Below are positions 1-8,018 of a stretch of DNA of 64,000 nucleotides, piece by piece. The stretch covers positions 1 through 64,000 of the forward strand of contig JAHRCV010000005.1 of NCBI GenBank assembly GCA_019083985.1, given 5' to 3'. Each line of letters starts with the position of its first letter. The stretch's first letter is position 1. The position numbers and the translations under genes were made by a program. The notes below the pieces were generated by a model. It saw only the letters and a program-made list of their open reading frames with translations, was not told the origin of the DNA and made no database searches. This DNA is from Rhizobiales bacterium TNE-4 (GTDB taxonomy: Bacteria > Pseudomonadota > Alphaproteobacteria > Rhizobiales > Beijerinckiaceae).

Positions 1-92
1 ATCAACAACAACGCGGCAATTGGGATCAGCCAGTAAAAAATAAAGGTAAACGACGTAGGCGCTAACGCAATCAACTGTGACCATAAACTCTT

Positions 93-488
93 TTATGTAT
101 GAACTAAAGCCCTATCCAACCGCCCTGCCCTGATGATGTTGATCAGGGCTTTGATAGCAAGAATTAGGTTCTCTCTGCCCTCAATCAGGATGGCTGCCAC
201 ACCCGGCTGGATCTCCACGGGCTTGTTCAGGCAGTAGATCACGAACAAGAGATTGCCGTCGGGCCTCATGATCCACCACGGGTCAGGCAAGGGTCTGTCC
301 TTCTGGTAATCCTTGGGACTGGGGTCAGGCACCGAGAGATAGAGCCTGGCCAGTCTCAGCTGGTCCTGAAGGTCTCGGATTAAATCTTCCCGCAGCACAG
401 CGATCAGGTTCGGTCGGGCTGTGGGCTCATTAGCCCCCGACTTACGTGTATCGATCTGTCGATGCTTATAGGGCTCTTCATCGCTCAT
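93..488 (-). CDS. Hypothetical protein, 131 aa
   Basis: I do not recognise this family. The reading frame is open further upstream to a GTG at 569, but that extension would run through the rho-independent terminator of the preceding gene (527-555), so the ATG at 486-488 (MSDEEPYKH) is the better start. The N-terminal third is charged and probably disordered. The remainder is a small folded domain with a WWIMRPDG stretch and a hydrophobic C-terminus. Its outline (a WW pair, a short strand-forming segment, then a helix) resembles that of the next gene upstream, so the two may be distant relatives from the same accessory element. No function can be assigned. Confidence 0.55.
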   Translation of the reverse strand: MSDEEPYKHRQIDTRKSGANEPTARPNLIAVLREDLIRDLQDQLRLARLYLSVPDPSPKDYQKDRPLPDPWWIMRPDGNLLFVIYCLNKPVEIQPGVAAILIEGRENLILAIKALINIIRAGRLDRALVHT

Positions 489-526
489 GCGCGATCTCAC
501 ATATTTCAATGAAGCTTGTGATTGGG

Positions 527-555
527 ACAAAAAGAAAGGGCGTCGCACACGCCCT
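527..555 (-). terminator. Rho-independent terminator of the DUF6641-like gene
   Basis: Read on the minus strand there is a GGGCGT/ACGCCC stem (538-543 with 549-554), a 5-nt loop and a TTTCTTTTT tail. It begins about 20 bases after the stop codon of the 576-995 gene and separates it from the next gene, which supports the downstream ATG start at 488. Confidence 0.75.
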
Positions 556-575
556 CTCCGCGGGGTCACTTTTGA

Positions 576-995
576 TCAAGCAGCCTTCTTTTTGGGATAG
601 GCCCGCTGTACATCCATTAAGAGACCATCAAGCTCGCCCTCTTTGGTCATGCGCATGATCTCTTCGATAACAGCAACGAGATTGGCTTCCCCGCCCGTAT
701 CAATGGCAGCTTTGCCCTTTTGCAGTTCCAGCACGCGGCTGCCATAGCGGATGATCAGTAAGCAGTCCCCCATGCCATTTCGCAGCCACCAGCGCTTGAT
801 TTGCTTGTGGCGCTCCACGGGCTGCTTGACCCCGTTCTCGTCCTTCACCCAGCGCTGCTGCACAATTGTGTAGCTAGGGTCCTGCGCCAAATTGCGCTGC
901 TGTTCCAATTGGCTCAGCATTTTTTCCCGGCGCTTCATAACGGGATCGTTACGGAAGTTCTTGGGCAGGGATACAAAGTTTAGTTTAGTGCTCAT
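576..995 (-). CDS. DUF6641-like small protein, 139 aa
   Basis: The protein matches my memory of the DUF6641 family, small proteins of unknown function often found on phages and genomic islands. It has a basic N-terminus (an MKRREKMLSQLEQQ segment), a WVKDENG segment, a KRWWLRNG motif, an IRYGSRVLELQKGK strand pair and a helical C-terminus ending in lysines. A longer start exists at 1025, but the ATG at 993-995 is preceded at 5-nt spacing by a perfect AAGGAGG (minus strand, 1001-1007), which decides the start. A terminator follows at 527-555, so the gene is probably transcribed alone. The family name is from memory; a profile search would settle it. Confidence 0.7.
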   Translation of the reverse strand: MSTKLNFVSLPKNFRNDPVMKRREKMLSQLEQQRNLAQDPSYTIVQQRWVKDENGVKQPVERHKQIKRWWLRNGMGDCLLIIRYGSRVLELQKGKAAIDTGGEANLVAVIEEIMRMTKEGELDGLLMDVQRAYPKKKAA

Positions 996-1721
996 AACAG
1001 CCTCCTTGTACGTTTGAGCTGTCATAAGCGTGCTGTCACTTGCAGCATATTCCTACCGAAAAGACGTCAAAGAACCTGAATATTTTTGCCAGAATTTCGC
1101 CTGCGAACCAGAGCCTAGAGTACTAGATTTAGCACATGCGCTATATTTTTAGTGTGTAGTCGAAGTGACTGCAGAGCAACCGGAAAGACAGAAAATTTTT
1201 CAGGATTTTTTGAGCTATTTTTTCAGAGCTATTTGAGCTGAATTTTTCCCTGATTTCTGACAATTTGGGGCTGGTTTTGATTGGTTCTTGGGTGGTTTTG
1301 AGCTGGTTTTGGGTGCGATCTTGGGCAAAGTATGGGGTTATAACTAGTGGACTTATTTTGAGGCTCTGAGCGTCATTTTAAGGGTCTTTTCGGTTGCCCT
1401 GCCCCGTATAAGACTCACAATAAAGATACAAAGCACAATGTGCTAAAATCAAAAATCGTGGCCTGGAGAAAAGGCCGAAAAGTTGCTTAAAAGCAGCCCG
1501 CTTATTTGTGCTTAAAATAGCTCTGCGGCACTACTAATAGCACCACGCTCACAAACGCTTTTACGCACCCTACAGCTGGTTTTTGCTTTGGCTCGCTACA
1601 CTGCTAGCGGGCATAGGATTATACCCCGCTGTACGGGGCTCGTAGGGCTTGGACGAAAGCCCTCATCCCAAATTGCACACGCGCACTTCCTAAAGGAAAC
1701 GATATACAGCATGGGAGCACG
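996..1721. other. AT-rich intergenic region with palindromes and hairpins
   Basis: No gene is seen in this stretch of about 725 bases. Bases 1190-1325 are T/G-rich on the plus strand with imperfect repeats of GGTTTTG and GAGCT. A perfect palindrome, AGCACA-A-TGTGCT, lies at 1432-1444, and a 10-of-12 match to its arms (AGCACATGCGCT) near 1130. TGTGCTAAAAT (about 1440) recurs as TGTGCTTAAAAT (about 1507). A run of hairpins follows from 1460 to 1700 (separate entry). The region probably holds the promoters of the two diverging gene groups. Confidence 0.5.
1460..1699 (+). promoter_or_regulatory. Chain of five stem-loops upstream of tiny genes
   Basis: Five local hairpins lie in 240 bases: GGCCT/AGGCC (1460-1464 with 1472-1476, loop GGAGAAA); GTTGCTT/AAGCAGC with one G-T pair (1482-1497); CCCCG/CGGGG (1624-1628 with 1634-1638); AGGGCTT/AAGCCCT (1644-1650 with 1657-1663, loop GGACGA); and TTCCT/AGGAA (1687-1698). 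Two loops expose GGA. The last stem holds an AAAGGAAA that could serve as a ribosome-binding site for short reading frames beginning at 1711 or 1722. A structured 5' leader or a small RNA is inferred; orientation is assumed from the downstream genes. Confidence 0.35.
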
Positions 1722-1756
1722 ATGTTAAGCGTCTTGCTCACGAATGGAATTTGAAA

Positions 1757-1924
1757 ATGGCCAAGACAATCAAAGACAGCATCAGTAAAAGCGTGAAGAA
1801 GCCTTCAAAAAGCTCTTCCAAGAAAATCAACAAAGCTGATCCTGCTAATTGGTATGCCAAGGCCAAAGCGACAATTGCTATATCCAAGACAGATGAACCA
1901 TTGCCGCCACCTCGGAGCCGATGA
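1757..1924 (+). CDS. Small lysine/serine-rich protein, 55 aa
   Basis: This short gene encodes MAKTIKDSIS followed by a Lys/Ser-rich stretch (KKPSKSSSKK), an NWYAKAK segment and a PLPPPRSR tail; no family is recognised. The strongest argument that it is real is its arrangement. A 10-codon reading frame (1722-1754, beginning MLSVLL) stops two bases before its ATG, and its own TGA overlaps the ATG of the next small gene as ATGA (1921-1924). Such overlaps usually mean coupled translation. It follows a hairpin-rich leader. The strongly basic composition suggests nucleic-acid or membrane binding, which is speculation. No good Shine-Dalgarno sequence precedes it, consistent with dependence on the upstream mini-frame. 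Confidence 0.4.
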   Translation: MAKTIKDSISKSVKKPSKSSSKKINKADPANWYAKAKATIAISKTDEPLPPPRSR

Positions 1925-2010
1925 GAAACACAGATCTCGATATTTGGATCATTATCACTTTAGTTGCTGCAACTACCTTGGCGATTGCGTCTTCCTATCA
2001 TCTCTTCTGA
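1921..2010 (+). CDS. Predicted 29-aa single-span membrane peptide
   Basis: The ATG overlaps the preceding gene's stop as ATGA. The product is MRNTDLDIW followed by about 18 hydrophobic residues (from IIITLVAATT) and ends SSYHLF, a layout typical of one transmembrane helix with a short acidic N-terminus. Its 3' end overlaps the convergent gene at 1998-2234 by 13 bases. A basic soluble peptide paired with a tiny membrane peptide could be a regulatory or toxin-like module, but nothing in the sequence proves it. Confidence is limited by the length. Confidence 0.35.
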   Translation: MRNTDLDIWIIITLVAATTLAIASSYHLF

Positions 2011-2234
2011 GACTGCTTGATAGCCTTCAAACGATCCCGCATGGCTTGGATCTTCTGCTGCAGGCTTGCCACCATGGCCTTATCGGGCGGCAATGGCTTG
2101 ATCATTTTGGCTTTTGGTTTAACAGGCGCTTTCCCCGCAGCAGGTGCTTTTGGTGGCGTTGGCGCTGAGGGCTTTTTGGGAAAACTATATTGCGTTGTTG
2201 GTTTGGCGTTGGGATCAATCTCAATCAGGCGCAT
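1998..2234 (-). CDS. Hypothetical Pro/Lys-rich protein, 78 aa
   Basis: The N-terminal half is a low-complexity Pro/Ala/Lys segment (for example KKPSAPTPPKAPAAGKAP). The C-terminal third is a predicted amphipathic helix or short coiled coil (KAMVASLQQKIQAMRDRLK). No family is recognised. It converges on, and overlaps by 13 bases, the 29-aa peptide gene on the other strand. No clear ribosome-binding site lies upstream of the ATG at 2234. It could be a small DNA- or partner-binding protein of the accessory element; the call rests mainly on the open frame and the helix-like end. Confidence 0.4.
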   Translation of the reverse strand: MRLIEIDPNAKPTTQYSFPKKPSAPTPPKAPAAGKAPVKPKAKMIKPLPPDKAMVASLQQKIQAMRDRLKAIKQSQKR

Positions 2235-2412
2235 TATCTATTTATTGATTTTTTTCGACCTTTACACATTCGGCCGCAATTGCGCAGCTGAGGGCTTATC
2301 AGTCGGCATAAGCGCGTTGACGTGTATAATAAAGGCGCAAAAAAGCCGCACTCACAATTCTACGCTAGTCATCGTTGGCGTAACGCTTGCGACCCGCGAG
2401 TGACGCACCAGA

Positions 2413-4467
2413 TCAAAAACCAACCGAATATTTAACGACCGTGTTGAAGACAGGATTAGCAGAAAAGGCCTGCTGCCACAGCCCAACTTCCGCCGTTAGC
2501 TTCTGATTTTGTGCGGGTACATAACTGATCCCCACCGCGCCTGTGGCGCGCAGACGATTGGCGTAGCTGTCGGTCGTGAAGGAAAAAGTCTCCAAACCTT
2601 CGATTGCGCTCGATCCGCGATACCGGCCCATGTTTTGACCAATATCATATTCGACGCCGGCACCCACGAAATAGCCGAACTGCGGGTTGAAAGACCCTGA
2701 AAGGCGGACACCTACCGTCGCAGTTGTGAGGCGCTGTGCATAGGTGGAATAGGTGATCGGAAACGCGACGCTTTGCGTCTGCCATTCGGCATAGGATGAA
2801 CGGCTCACATCGGTGTAGCGAAGGCCCACATAGGGCAATGCTACAAGCGACGCACCGACGCGCACGCCATAGCTGATCTCGCCCGCCGCACCGAAACCGC
2901 TGAGCGTACTTTTGCCGCTGCCCGCTTCCGTATCATCAAGCGCGGCGGGGCGCGTTACTGTCAATAGGCTCTGCCCATAGCCGAACGACAAGCGGCCGTT
3001 CCAGCCGACGAGGTCAGGGCGCTCTTCATAGACAGCGAACGCACCGAAAGTTGGCTGCGTGCTCGACTGGCGCATGTTCGAAGGATTGGCATACCAAGGC
3101 GCATAATCGACAAACGCGCCAAGCCGCAAATTGGAATTGATGCGATAAGCTGCAACGAGCCCGCCGGCACCCTGGCTCGTCTCGCCGATCAACGCCGTAT
3201 AGCGGCCGAGAAAAGACACGCTCAAATTCTCGTTACCGAAAACATTGCTGTCGTAATTTAGAATGGCAACCAGCGATGCCTGCTGTTGGCTGATTTGGCC
3301 GCGCACCTGCGCCGCCGATTGCTGCAGCATGGCAAGCGTGTTGTCTGGATCGACGTAGCGCGGCGCACCTTGTGGCGTCCAGAGAACGAGATCCCAGTTA
3401 AGGTCACCATCGGGATCCTCAAGCCGCCAGCGCCGGTTACGATAGCGCCCCTCTAGCGTTCCAGCATAAAGATTTTCTGCAGGCACCCCTTCGATGACTC
3501 GCGCATAGGTTCCATCTTCAGGGTTCTTTTTTATGGCCTGTGCGAACTGAAGCGAAAACCGCATCGTGCCAACGGGTGCAAAGGTCGATGCATCATAGAC
3601 TAAACGGCCATATCGCGTGCGCGACTCGATATAGATCGTGTAGTTCAGCGGCAGCCTGTTCTGCATTATAAGGTGGCCGCCATTCTCCATCGATTCGATC
3701 AGGCCGTTGTTGACCACGCGTCCGATTGTTCCGAAATTATCCAAGAGAACAATATAGCCAGAAGACGTGTTCGAAACACTGTTGATCGTGCCGTTGTTCG
3801 TCAGCCGCTGGATTCGACCCTCGTTGATAATAGCGTGCCCATTGCCGCGAATTTCACTGCTGTTGAGAAAGACCCCGATAGCGCCCTGATTGAAAATAGC
3901 AGGCTGAGACGCAGTGATATCGATCAGGCTCGAGTTCTCAATTCGACCGATGCGCGCGTTTGCACGATTGTCGATATAGGTTTCGCTCGCTTGATAAACG
4001 CCACGATTGAATATATTGCCGATCTCGCCAAAATTGAGAATGCCGCCTCGTGTAATCCTGCCCTCATTATAAATGTACCAAATATTACCGCGTTCGCCAT
4101 TGTCGATGAAAACCGGAATCGATAGATCGCCGCGATTGACAAGCATCTGGACAATTCCACCATTGCCGAGAAACCGGGCGCTTTGCGCGTCGATCTGCGC
4201 ACCTGCAGCAATGTCGAGAGAGCCGATTGTGCCAGCATTACCGACGATGCTTTCCCCTGCGCGGCGGGCACCACTCTCGACAAGAATACGTTCGTAGTCG
4301 CCTTTGAGGTTTTCGACGCAACGGTACGTCCGCCCGTCGCCGATCACGAGAGCGCCCCCCGCCCCATCGCCCGCGCAACTTTGCGCCATCGCGTTCGATA
4401 CCGCTGCCATTAAGGCAACAAATGCGGTCGCGCTTAAGGGAAATTGGCGGAACAAGGCCAGCATCAA
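2413..4467 (-). CDS. Autotransporter with beta-barrel domain, 684 aa
   Basis: A type Va autotransporter: a secreted passenger followed by a 12-strand-type outer-membrane barrel. The signal peptide occupies about residues 1-28, ending AMA-Q. The passenger (about 30-400) carries short repeats built around NxGxI and INEGRI, which alternate with strand-forming residues as in a right-handed beta-helix. The C-terminal 280 residues have alternating-hydrophobicity barrel strands and end in Phe (KYSVGF), the usual outer-membrane insertion signal. AGAAGG, 5-8 bases before the paired ATGs at 4467/4464, supports the start. It lies between small accessory genes and a recombinase, so it may travel with that element. 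Adhesion is a common role in the family; the ligand is unknown. Confidence 0.88.
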   Translation of the reverse strand: MMLALFRQFPLSATAFVALMAAVSNAMAQSCAGDGAGGALVIGDGRTYRCVENLKGDYERILVESGARRAGESIVGNAGTIGSLDIAAGAQIDAQSARFLGNGGIVQMLVNRGDLSIPVFIDNGERGNIWYIYNEGRITRGGILNFGEIGNIFNRGVYQASETYIDNRANARIGRIENSSLIDITASQPAIFNQGAIGVFLNSSEIRGNGHAIINEGRIQRLTNNGTINSVSNTSSGYIVLLDNFGTIGRVVNNGLIESMENGGHLIMQNRLPLNYTIYIESRTRYGRLVYDASTFAPVGTMRFSLQFAQAIKKNPEDGTYARVIEGVPAENLYAGTLEGRYRNRRWRLEDPDGDLNWDLVLWTPQGAPRYVDPDNTLAMLQQSAAQVRGQISQQQASLVAILNYDSNVFGNENLSVSFLGRYTALIGETSQGAGGLVAAYRINSNLRLGAFVDYAPWYANPSNMRQSSTQPTFGAFAVYEERPDLVGWNGRLSFGYGQSLLTVTRPAALDDTEAGSGKSTLSGFGAAGEISYGVRVGASLVALPYVGLRYTDVSRSSYAEWQTQSVAFPITYSTYAQRLTTATVGVRLSGSFNPQFGYFVGAGVEYDIGQNMGRYRGSSAIEGLETFSFTTDSYANRLRATGAVGISYVPAQNQKLTAEVGLWQQAFSANPVFNTVVKYSVGF

Positions 4468-4633
4468 ACAACCTTCTGGAAAGGACTACAGGTCGAAAGA
4501 CGCTACCGGATTTTGTGCCTCGTTCACCATGCGGCGCGCCCCAGTCCGGGCGTTGCAGCTCAGTGCAGGATATCCTTTCCACATAGCGTATCGGATAGGC
4601 CTGATGCGTCTGGATAAGAGGCACGAGATCAAG

Positions 4634-5938
4634 TCACTCGTCTGCGTGATCCGCTTCTGCTGGCGTCGCATCGACAGCCCCTTCTGGCACAGGACCGTTA
4701 GCAGCATCACTTTTCTTCGGTGCCTTCTTCCGCCTGGCCGTCTCATGCTCAATACCCACCAAAACCCGGGTCTGGCCGTAATGGCGCTCGATCATGGTCA
4801 CTGAGGTGCCCATGTTCTGCTTGAGCCAGTAGACGTTGGTGCCGTTCTCAAGCCGCAAGGTCGCATAGGTGTGCCTCAGGCTGTAGATGCTGCGCTTGTT
4901 GCCGTTTGTGTCGCGTTCGAGCCCTGCTGCCTTGATGAGGGATGAGAAGCTGGTCCAGTCGGCTATGGGTAGGCCGTCGGAGTGGCAGAACACATAGTCA
5001 TCGGGATCGGTCTTGTAGGGCCGTTTGCGCTGGCGGTTGAAGTATCGCTCCGTGCCAGGTTGGCAGACCACCAGCCTCTCACCGGTCTTGCCTTTGACCC
5101 TGAGAGTGACCCAATCCCCATGCTCATTGGTGTAGCTGTTGACGTCCCGCCATTTAAGGGTACGGGCTTCACCCTTCCGCATGCCTGAGTTCGCCATGAT
5201 CAGGACGTAGTCCCGCAGGAGCTCACGTTCCCTTTGGATCTTGGGGTTATTGGACTTCTTGGACCAAGCCCGCATGAACTCGTAGAGGGTCTTGTACTCT
5301 TCTGAGGTGAAAGCTGGTCGCTTGTTGATCTTGATCTTGTCGTGCTTGAGGTTGGCGAGGATCAGAGGGGAGATAAGACCCATCTCAACGGCATGGGTAA
5401 ACACCCCTCTGAGCACGCTCCATTCTTGTTTGAGCGTGGCTGTGGTGGGCGAGATCCGTTTTTTCCTCTCACCCTTGCCTGGTCCTGTGAGCCAATAGTC
5501 CTGCCGCCACTTCCGGTATTCCATCAGCTCCTTCTTCTGAATGAGCGTGATCTCCTTCCGACCGAAGAACGGCAGCAAATATCGCTTGAGCGTTCCTTGG
5601 ACGACTAAAAACCTTCCCTCACTGGTCCGCCCTTCCCGGAACCGGGTCTCGGCATCCCGCAGAAAGCTCGATGCCACCTCAGTGAAGTTCTTATTCTTTA
5701 GTGGCAGGTTCTGCGCTGTCCTCTGGGTCAGCTCCCCGAGGATTTGCCAGGCCGCCTGCTCGGCCTTCTCAAGTTCTTTCTGGCCTGTCGAGCGCCTGAT
5801 ATAGCCCCGATGGCCCTTCATCTTGATGCGGCATTGCCAAAGCGCGTCTCTGACATCATCACGCCGATACAGCGTGATCTGCCCATCTGCGATCGATACT
5901 TGATCCTTCGCGTGCGCCATATCGATCATGATAGGCAT
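4634..5938 (-). CDS. Tyrosine recombinase/integrase, 434 aa
   Basis: Site-specific recombinase of the phage-integrase family, expected to insert or excise the mobile element. An N-terminal arm and SAM-like core-binding domain (about 85-200) precede the catalytic domain (about 210-400). Catalytic residues visible are Arg254 (SGMRKGEAR), Arg355 and His356 in the YSLRHTYAT box, and the nucleophile Tyr387 (MIERHYGQ). The usual first His of the HxxR box is Tyr here, and the LGH box reads MGT, a variant I recall in other alphaproteobacterial integrases. No tRNA or duplicated att site is visible next to it. The neighbouring accessory genes at 0.1-4.5 kb are the likely cargo. The 448-aa/RecT/HNH phage module lies 33 kb away. 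Confidence 0.92.
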   Translation of the reverse strand: MPIMIDMAHAKDQVSIADGQITLYRRDDVRDALWQCRIKMKGHRGYIRRSTGQKELEKAEQAAWQILGELTQRTAQNLPLKNKNFTEVASSFLRDAETRFREGRTSEGRFLVVQGTLKRYLLPFFGRKEITLIQKKELMEYRKWRQDYWLTGPGKGERKKRISPTTATLKQEWSVLRGVFTHAVEMGLISPLILANLKHDKIKINKRPAFTSEEYKTLYEFMRAWSKKSNNPKIQRERELLRDYVLIMANSGMRKGEARTLKWRDVNSYTNEHGDWVTLRVKGKTGERLVVCQPGTERYFNRQRKRPYKTDPDDYVFCHSDGLPIADWTSFSSLIKAAGLERDTNGNKRSIYSLRHTYATLRLENGTNVYWLKQNMGTSVTMIERHYGQTRVLVGIEHETARRKKAPKKSDAANGPVPEGAVDATPAEADHADE

Positions 5939-6133
5939 CGCTCAGCCTCGCCGTAAAATTGGACCTTAGTTGGTTCCCGCCTTTGACCCAAAAATTGATG
6001 TCGCATTGCAAAATCACTCGCTCAACGTTTCGCTTGCGCAAAAACGCTGCTGTCAAAGCGCACAATGGACAAGAAACAAAAAGGGCAGCCACTGAGGACC
6101 GCCCATACTCTTAATTGGTTAGGGTAAACGTTT

Positions 6134-7264
6134 TTACTTTTCGGAGCGTTTTAAAATGTTTGCCACGTCGGAAGCAAAATACTTTGCTTGCAAGAACGTC
6201 ATATGACCTGTCGTATCCGCACTCGCTGGTAGCAGTTTGTAGCGGAAATTCTTCATCTTCTTTAGTACCATTTTTGGATATGGCAGCGTAGGCGGATTGA
6301 TGAAGTCATCCGCGGAGTCCCACCAAAGGACTGGGACTTTGATACGGTCAATAACCGACCATGCGTCATAGCCTGTCGATGCACTAAATTGATAGATCGT
6401 ATCGTTTGCATCTACGAACTTCATCGTAGCAGCAATACGCTCTTTCAACATCGATTCAACAGCGGCTTGAGTTGGATACTTGGTTGCGAGATTGGGCGCA
6501 CCATTCACCGCAATTTCGCTCAGGAGTGCAACGCTCCGCATACCAGCCGCTGGTTGGCTTTGATAATTCCCACCCTGCCATTCAGGATCAGAAGTGATCG
6601 CATCGATCATGCCCTTGCGCCATGTCCAATTAAGACCGGCAACGGGGAATGGCGAGCAAGACATATTCATCAAAGCACGCATGGCGTCCGGATAGGTGAC
6701 GCCCCATACATAGGTGTGCATGCATCCCATGGATGTTCCTAAAATAAGACGCAGCTTTTTGATTTTCAGCGTATCAACGACGATACGGTGCTGTAGAGCC
6801 ACCATGTCAGCATAATTATACTTCGGGAATGATGCCTTCATTCCATCCGATGGCTTGGAAGATTTTCCATGCCCGACTGAATCTGGCAGGATGATGAAGT
6901 ACTTGGTGATGTCGAGCGGTTTACCTGCCGCAAAGAGCGGATCGGCAAAACTTGGCAATAAAAAGTCACTGCCCTGCCCTCCGGTACCATGCAGGAGAAG
7001 GACCGCATTCTCGATCTCGCCCTTTGCATTCAAACGGGGTTTGCCAAGCGTTTGATAATGGAGTTTCAGATTGGGAACCGACTTACCGTCGTTAAACTTG
7101 AAGTCTTTAACTTCTAAAAAGTGAGACGATGGCGAGAATTTGACCTGGTCTGCAAAGGCGCTCGTGCTCAAGAGCGTTGCGAGTAGGACAAACCCGACCC
7201 GTCTTAAGTTTACGGACATGTGTCGGACATAAAGCGCACATGCGCGAGAGATAACATTCACCAT
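6134..7264 (-). CDS. Secreted alpha/beta hydrolase, homoserine-acetyltransferase-like
   Basis: An alpha/beta-fold enzyme of the homoserine O-acetyltransferase-like group. It shows the oxyanion segment LLLHGTGGQGSDF, the nucleophile elbow GTSMGCMH (Ser), an acidic residue in DSADDF and a histidine in TTGHMTF. A signal peptide (RVGFVLLATLLSTSAFA-D) precedes the domain, so it works in the periplasm or outside, which argues for esterase or lipase-type chemistry rather than methionine synthesis. Start: ATG at 7262-7264 has GAGG at proper spacing. An ATG at 7219 lacks a ribosome-binding site but gives a shorter, more typical signal peptide, and the frame is also open upstream to 7303. Substrate unknown. 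Confidence 0.8.
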   Translation of the reverse strand: MVNVISRACALYVRHMSVNLRRVGFVLLATLLSTSAFADQVKFSPSSHFLEVKDFKFNDGKSVPNLKLHYQTLGKPRLNAKGEIENAVLLLHGTGGQGSDFLLPSFADPLFAAGKPLDITKYFIILPDSVGHGKSSKPSDGMKASFPKYNYADMVALQHRIVVDTLKIKKLRLILGTSMGCMHTYVWGVTYPDAMRALMNMSCSPFPVAGLNWTWRKGMIDAITSDPEWQGGNYQSQPAAGMRSVALLSEIAVNGAPNLATKYPTQAAVESMLKERIAATMKFVDANDTIYQFSASTGYDAWSVIDRIKVPVLWWDSADDFINPPTLPYPKMVLKKMKNFRYKLLPASADTTGHMTFLQAKYFASDVANILKRSEK

Positions 7265-7324
7265 AACTAACCTCGCTAAAAGGAAGCTACATTCCAAAAG
7301 CACAGTGGTTTCGGTAGGGCTTGT

Positions 7325-7903
7325 TCAGTCCGCATCAGCCACCGCTTCTGCACGCTTACGAATACGTTCAGCTCGAACCTCTGGATCGCGGCCAATCTTA
7401 TCCATCAAAAGCGTGAGATCAATGAATTCATCGCATTGGCGACGAAGCTCATCAGCAATCATCGGGGGCTTTGTAGCAAGTGTTGATACAACTGACACAC
7501 GCACACCCTTGCGCTGCATGGCTTGAACCACACGTGTAAAATCACCATCGCCTGAGAAGATCACAGCATGATCGATGTGCGGCGCTGTTTCTAAAGCGTC
7601 CACCGCCAGCTCAATATCCATATTGCCCTTAATCTTGCGACGGCCACTGTCGTCAACGTAGCTCTTGGCATTCTTGGTCACGACTGTGAAGCCGTTGTAA
7701 TCCAGCCAATCCAGCAGAGGACGGATTGAGTTATATTCATCGTCTTCTACCACTGCGGTGTAATAGAACACACGCAGCAAGCGACCCCAGCTCTTCATCT
7801 CAGCCAGCATCTTGCGATAGTCGATGTCGAATTCGAGGCTTCTTGCAGCAGCGTAAAGATTGGCACCATCAATGAATACAGCAACGCGTTCTTGATCACT
7901 CAT
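7325..7903 (-). CDS. NYN-domain (LabA/DUF88-like) protein, 192 aa
   Basis: A PIN-like fold protein of the NYN family, whose members are typically metal-dependent ribonucleases or RNA-binding proteins. The acidic residues expected of the active site are present: FIDGANLY near the N-terminus, KGNMDIELAVDAL in the middle and FSGDGDFTRVV after it. Length and order fit LabA/YaiI-like members found throughout Alphaproteobacteria. A basic, helical C-terminal tail (RAERIRKRAEAVADAD) extends beyond the core. It stands alone between a hydrolase and an autotransporter, so the context does not name its RNA target. Confidence 0.85.
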   Translation of the reverse strand: MSDQERVAVFIDGANLYAAARSLEFDIDYRKMLAEMKSWGRLLRVFYYTAVVEDDEYNSIRPLLDWLDYNGFTVVTKNAKSYVDDSGRRKIKGNMDIELAVDALETAPHIDHAVIFSGDGDFTRVVQAMQRKGVRVSVVSTLATKPPMIADELRRQCDEFIDLTLLMDKIGRDPEVRAERIRKRAEAVADAD

Positions 7904-8018
7904 AATGAAACTCCACTGATTGAGTAATGCACTTCATTTACTGGGCTTAGATACAGGCATTCGGCTTTCGTGGTGACGCAGAAAGGGGCGGTCATGCTTC
8001 ACACATGCATCACAGTCG

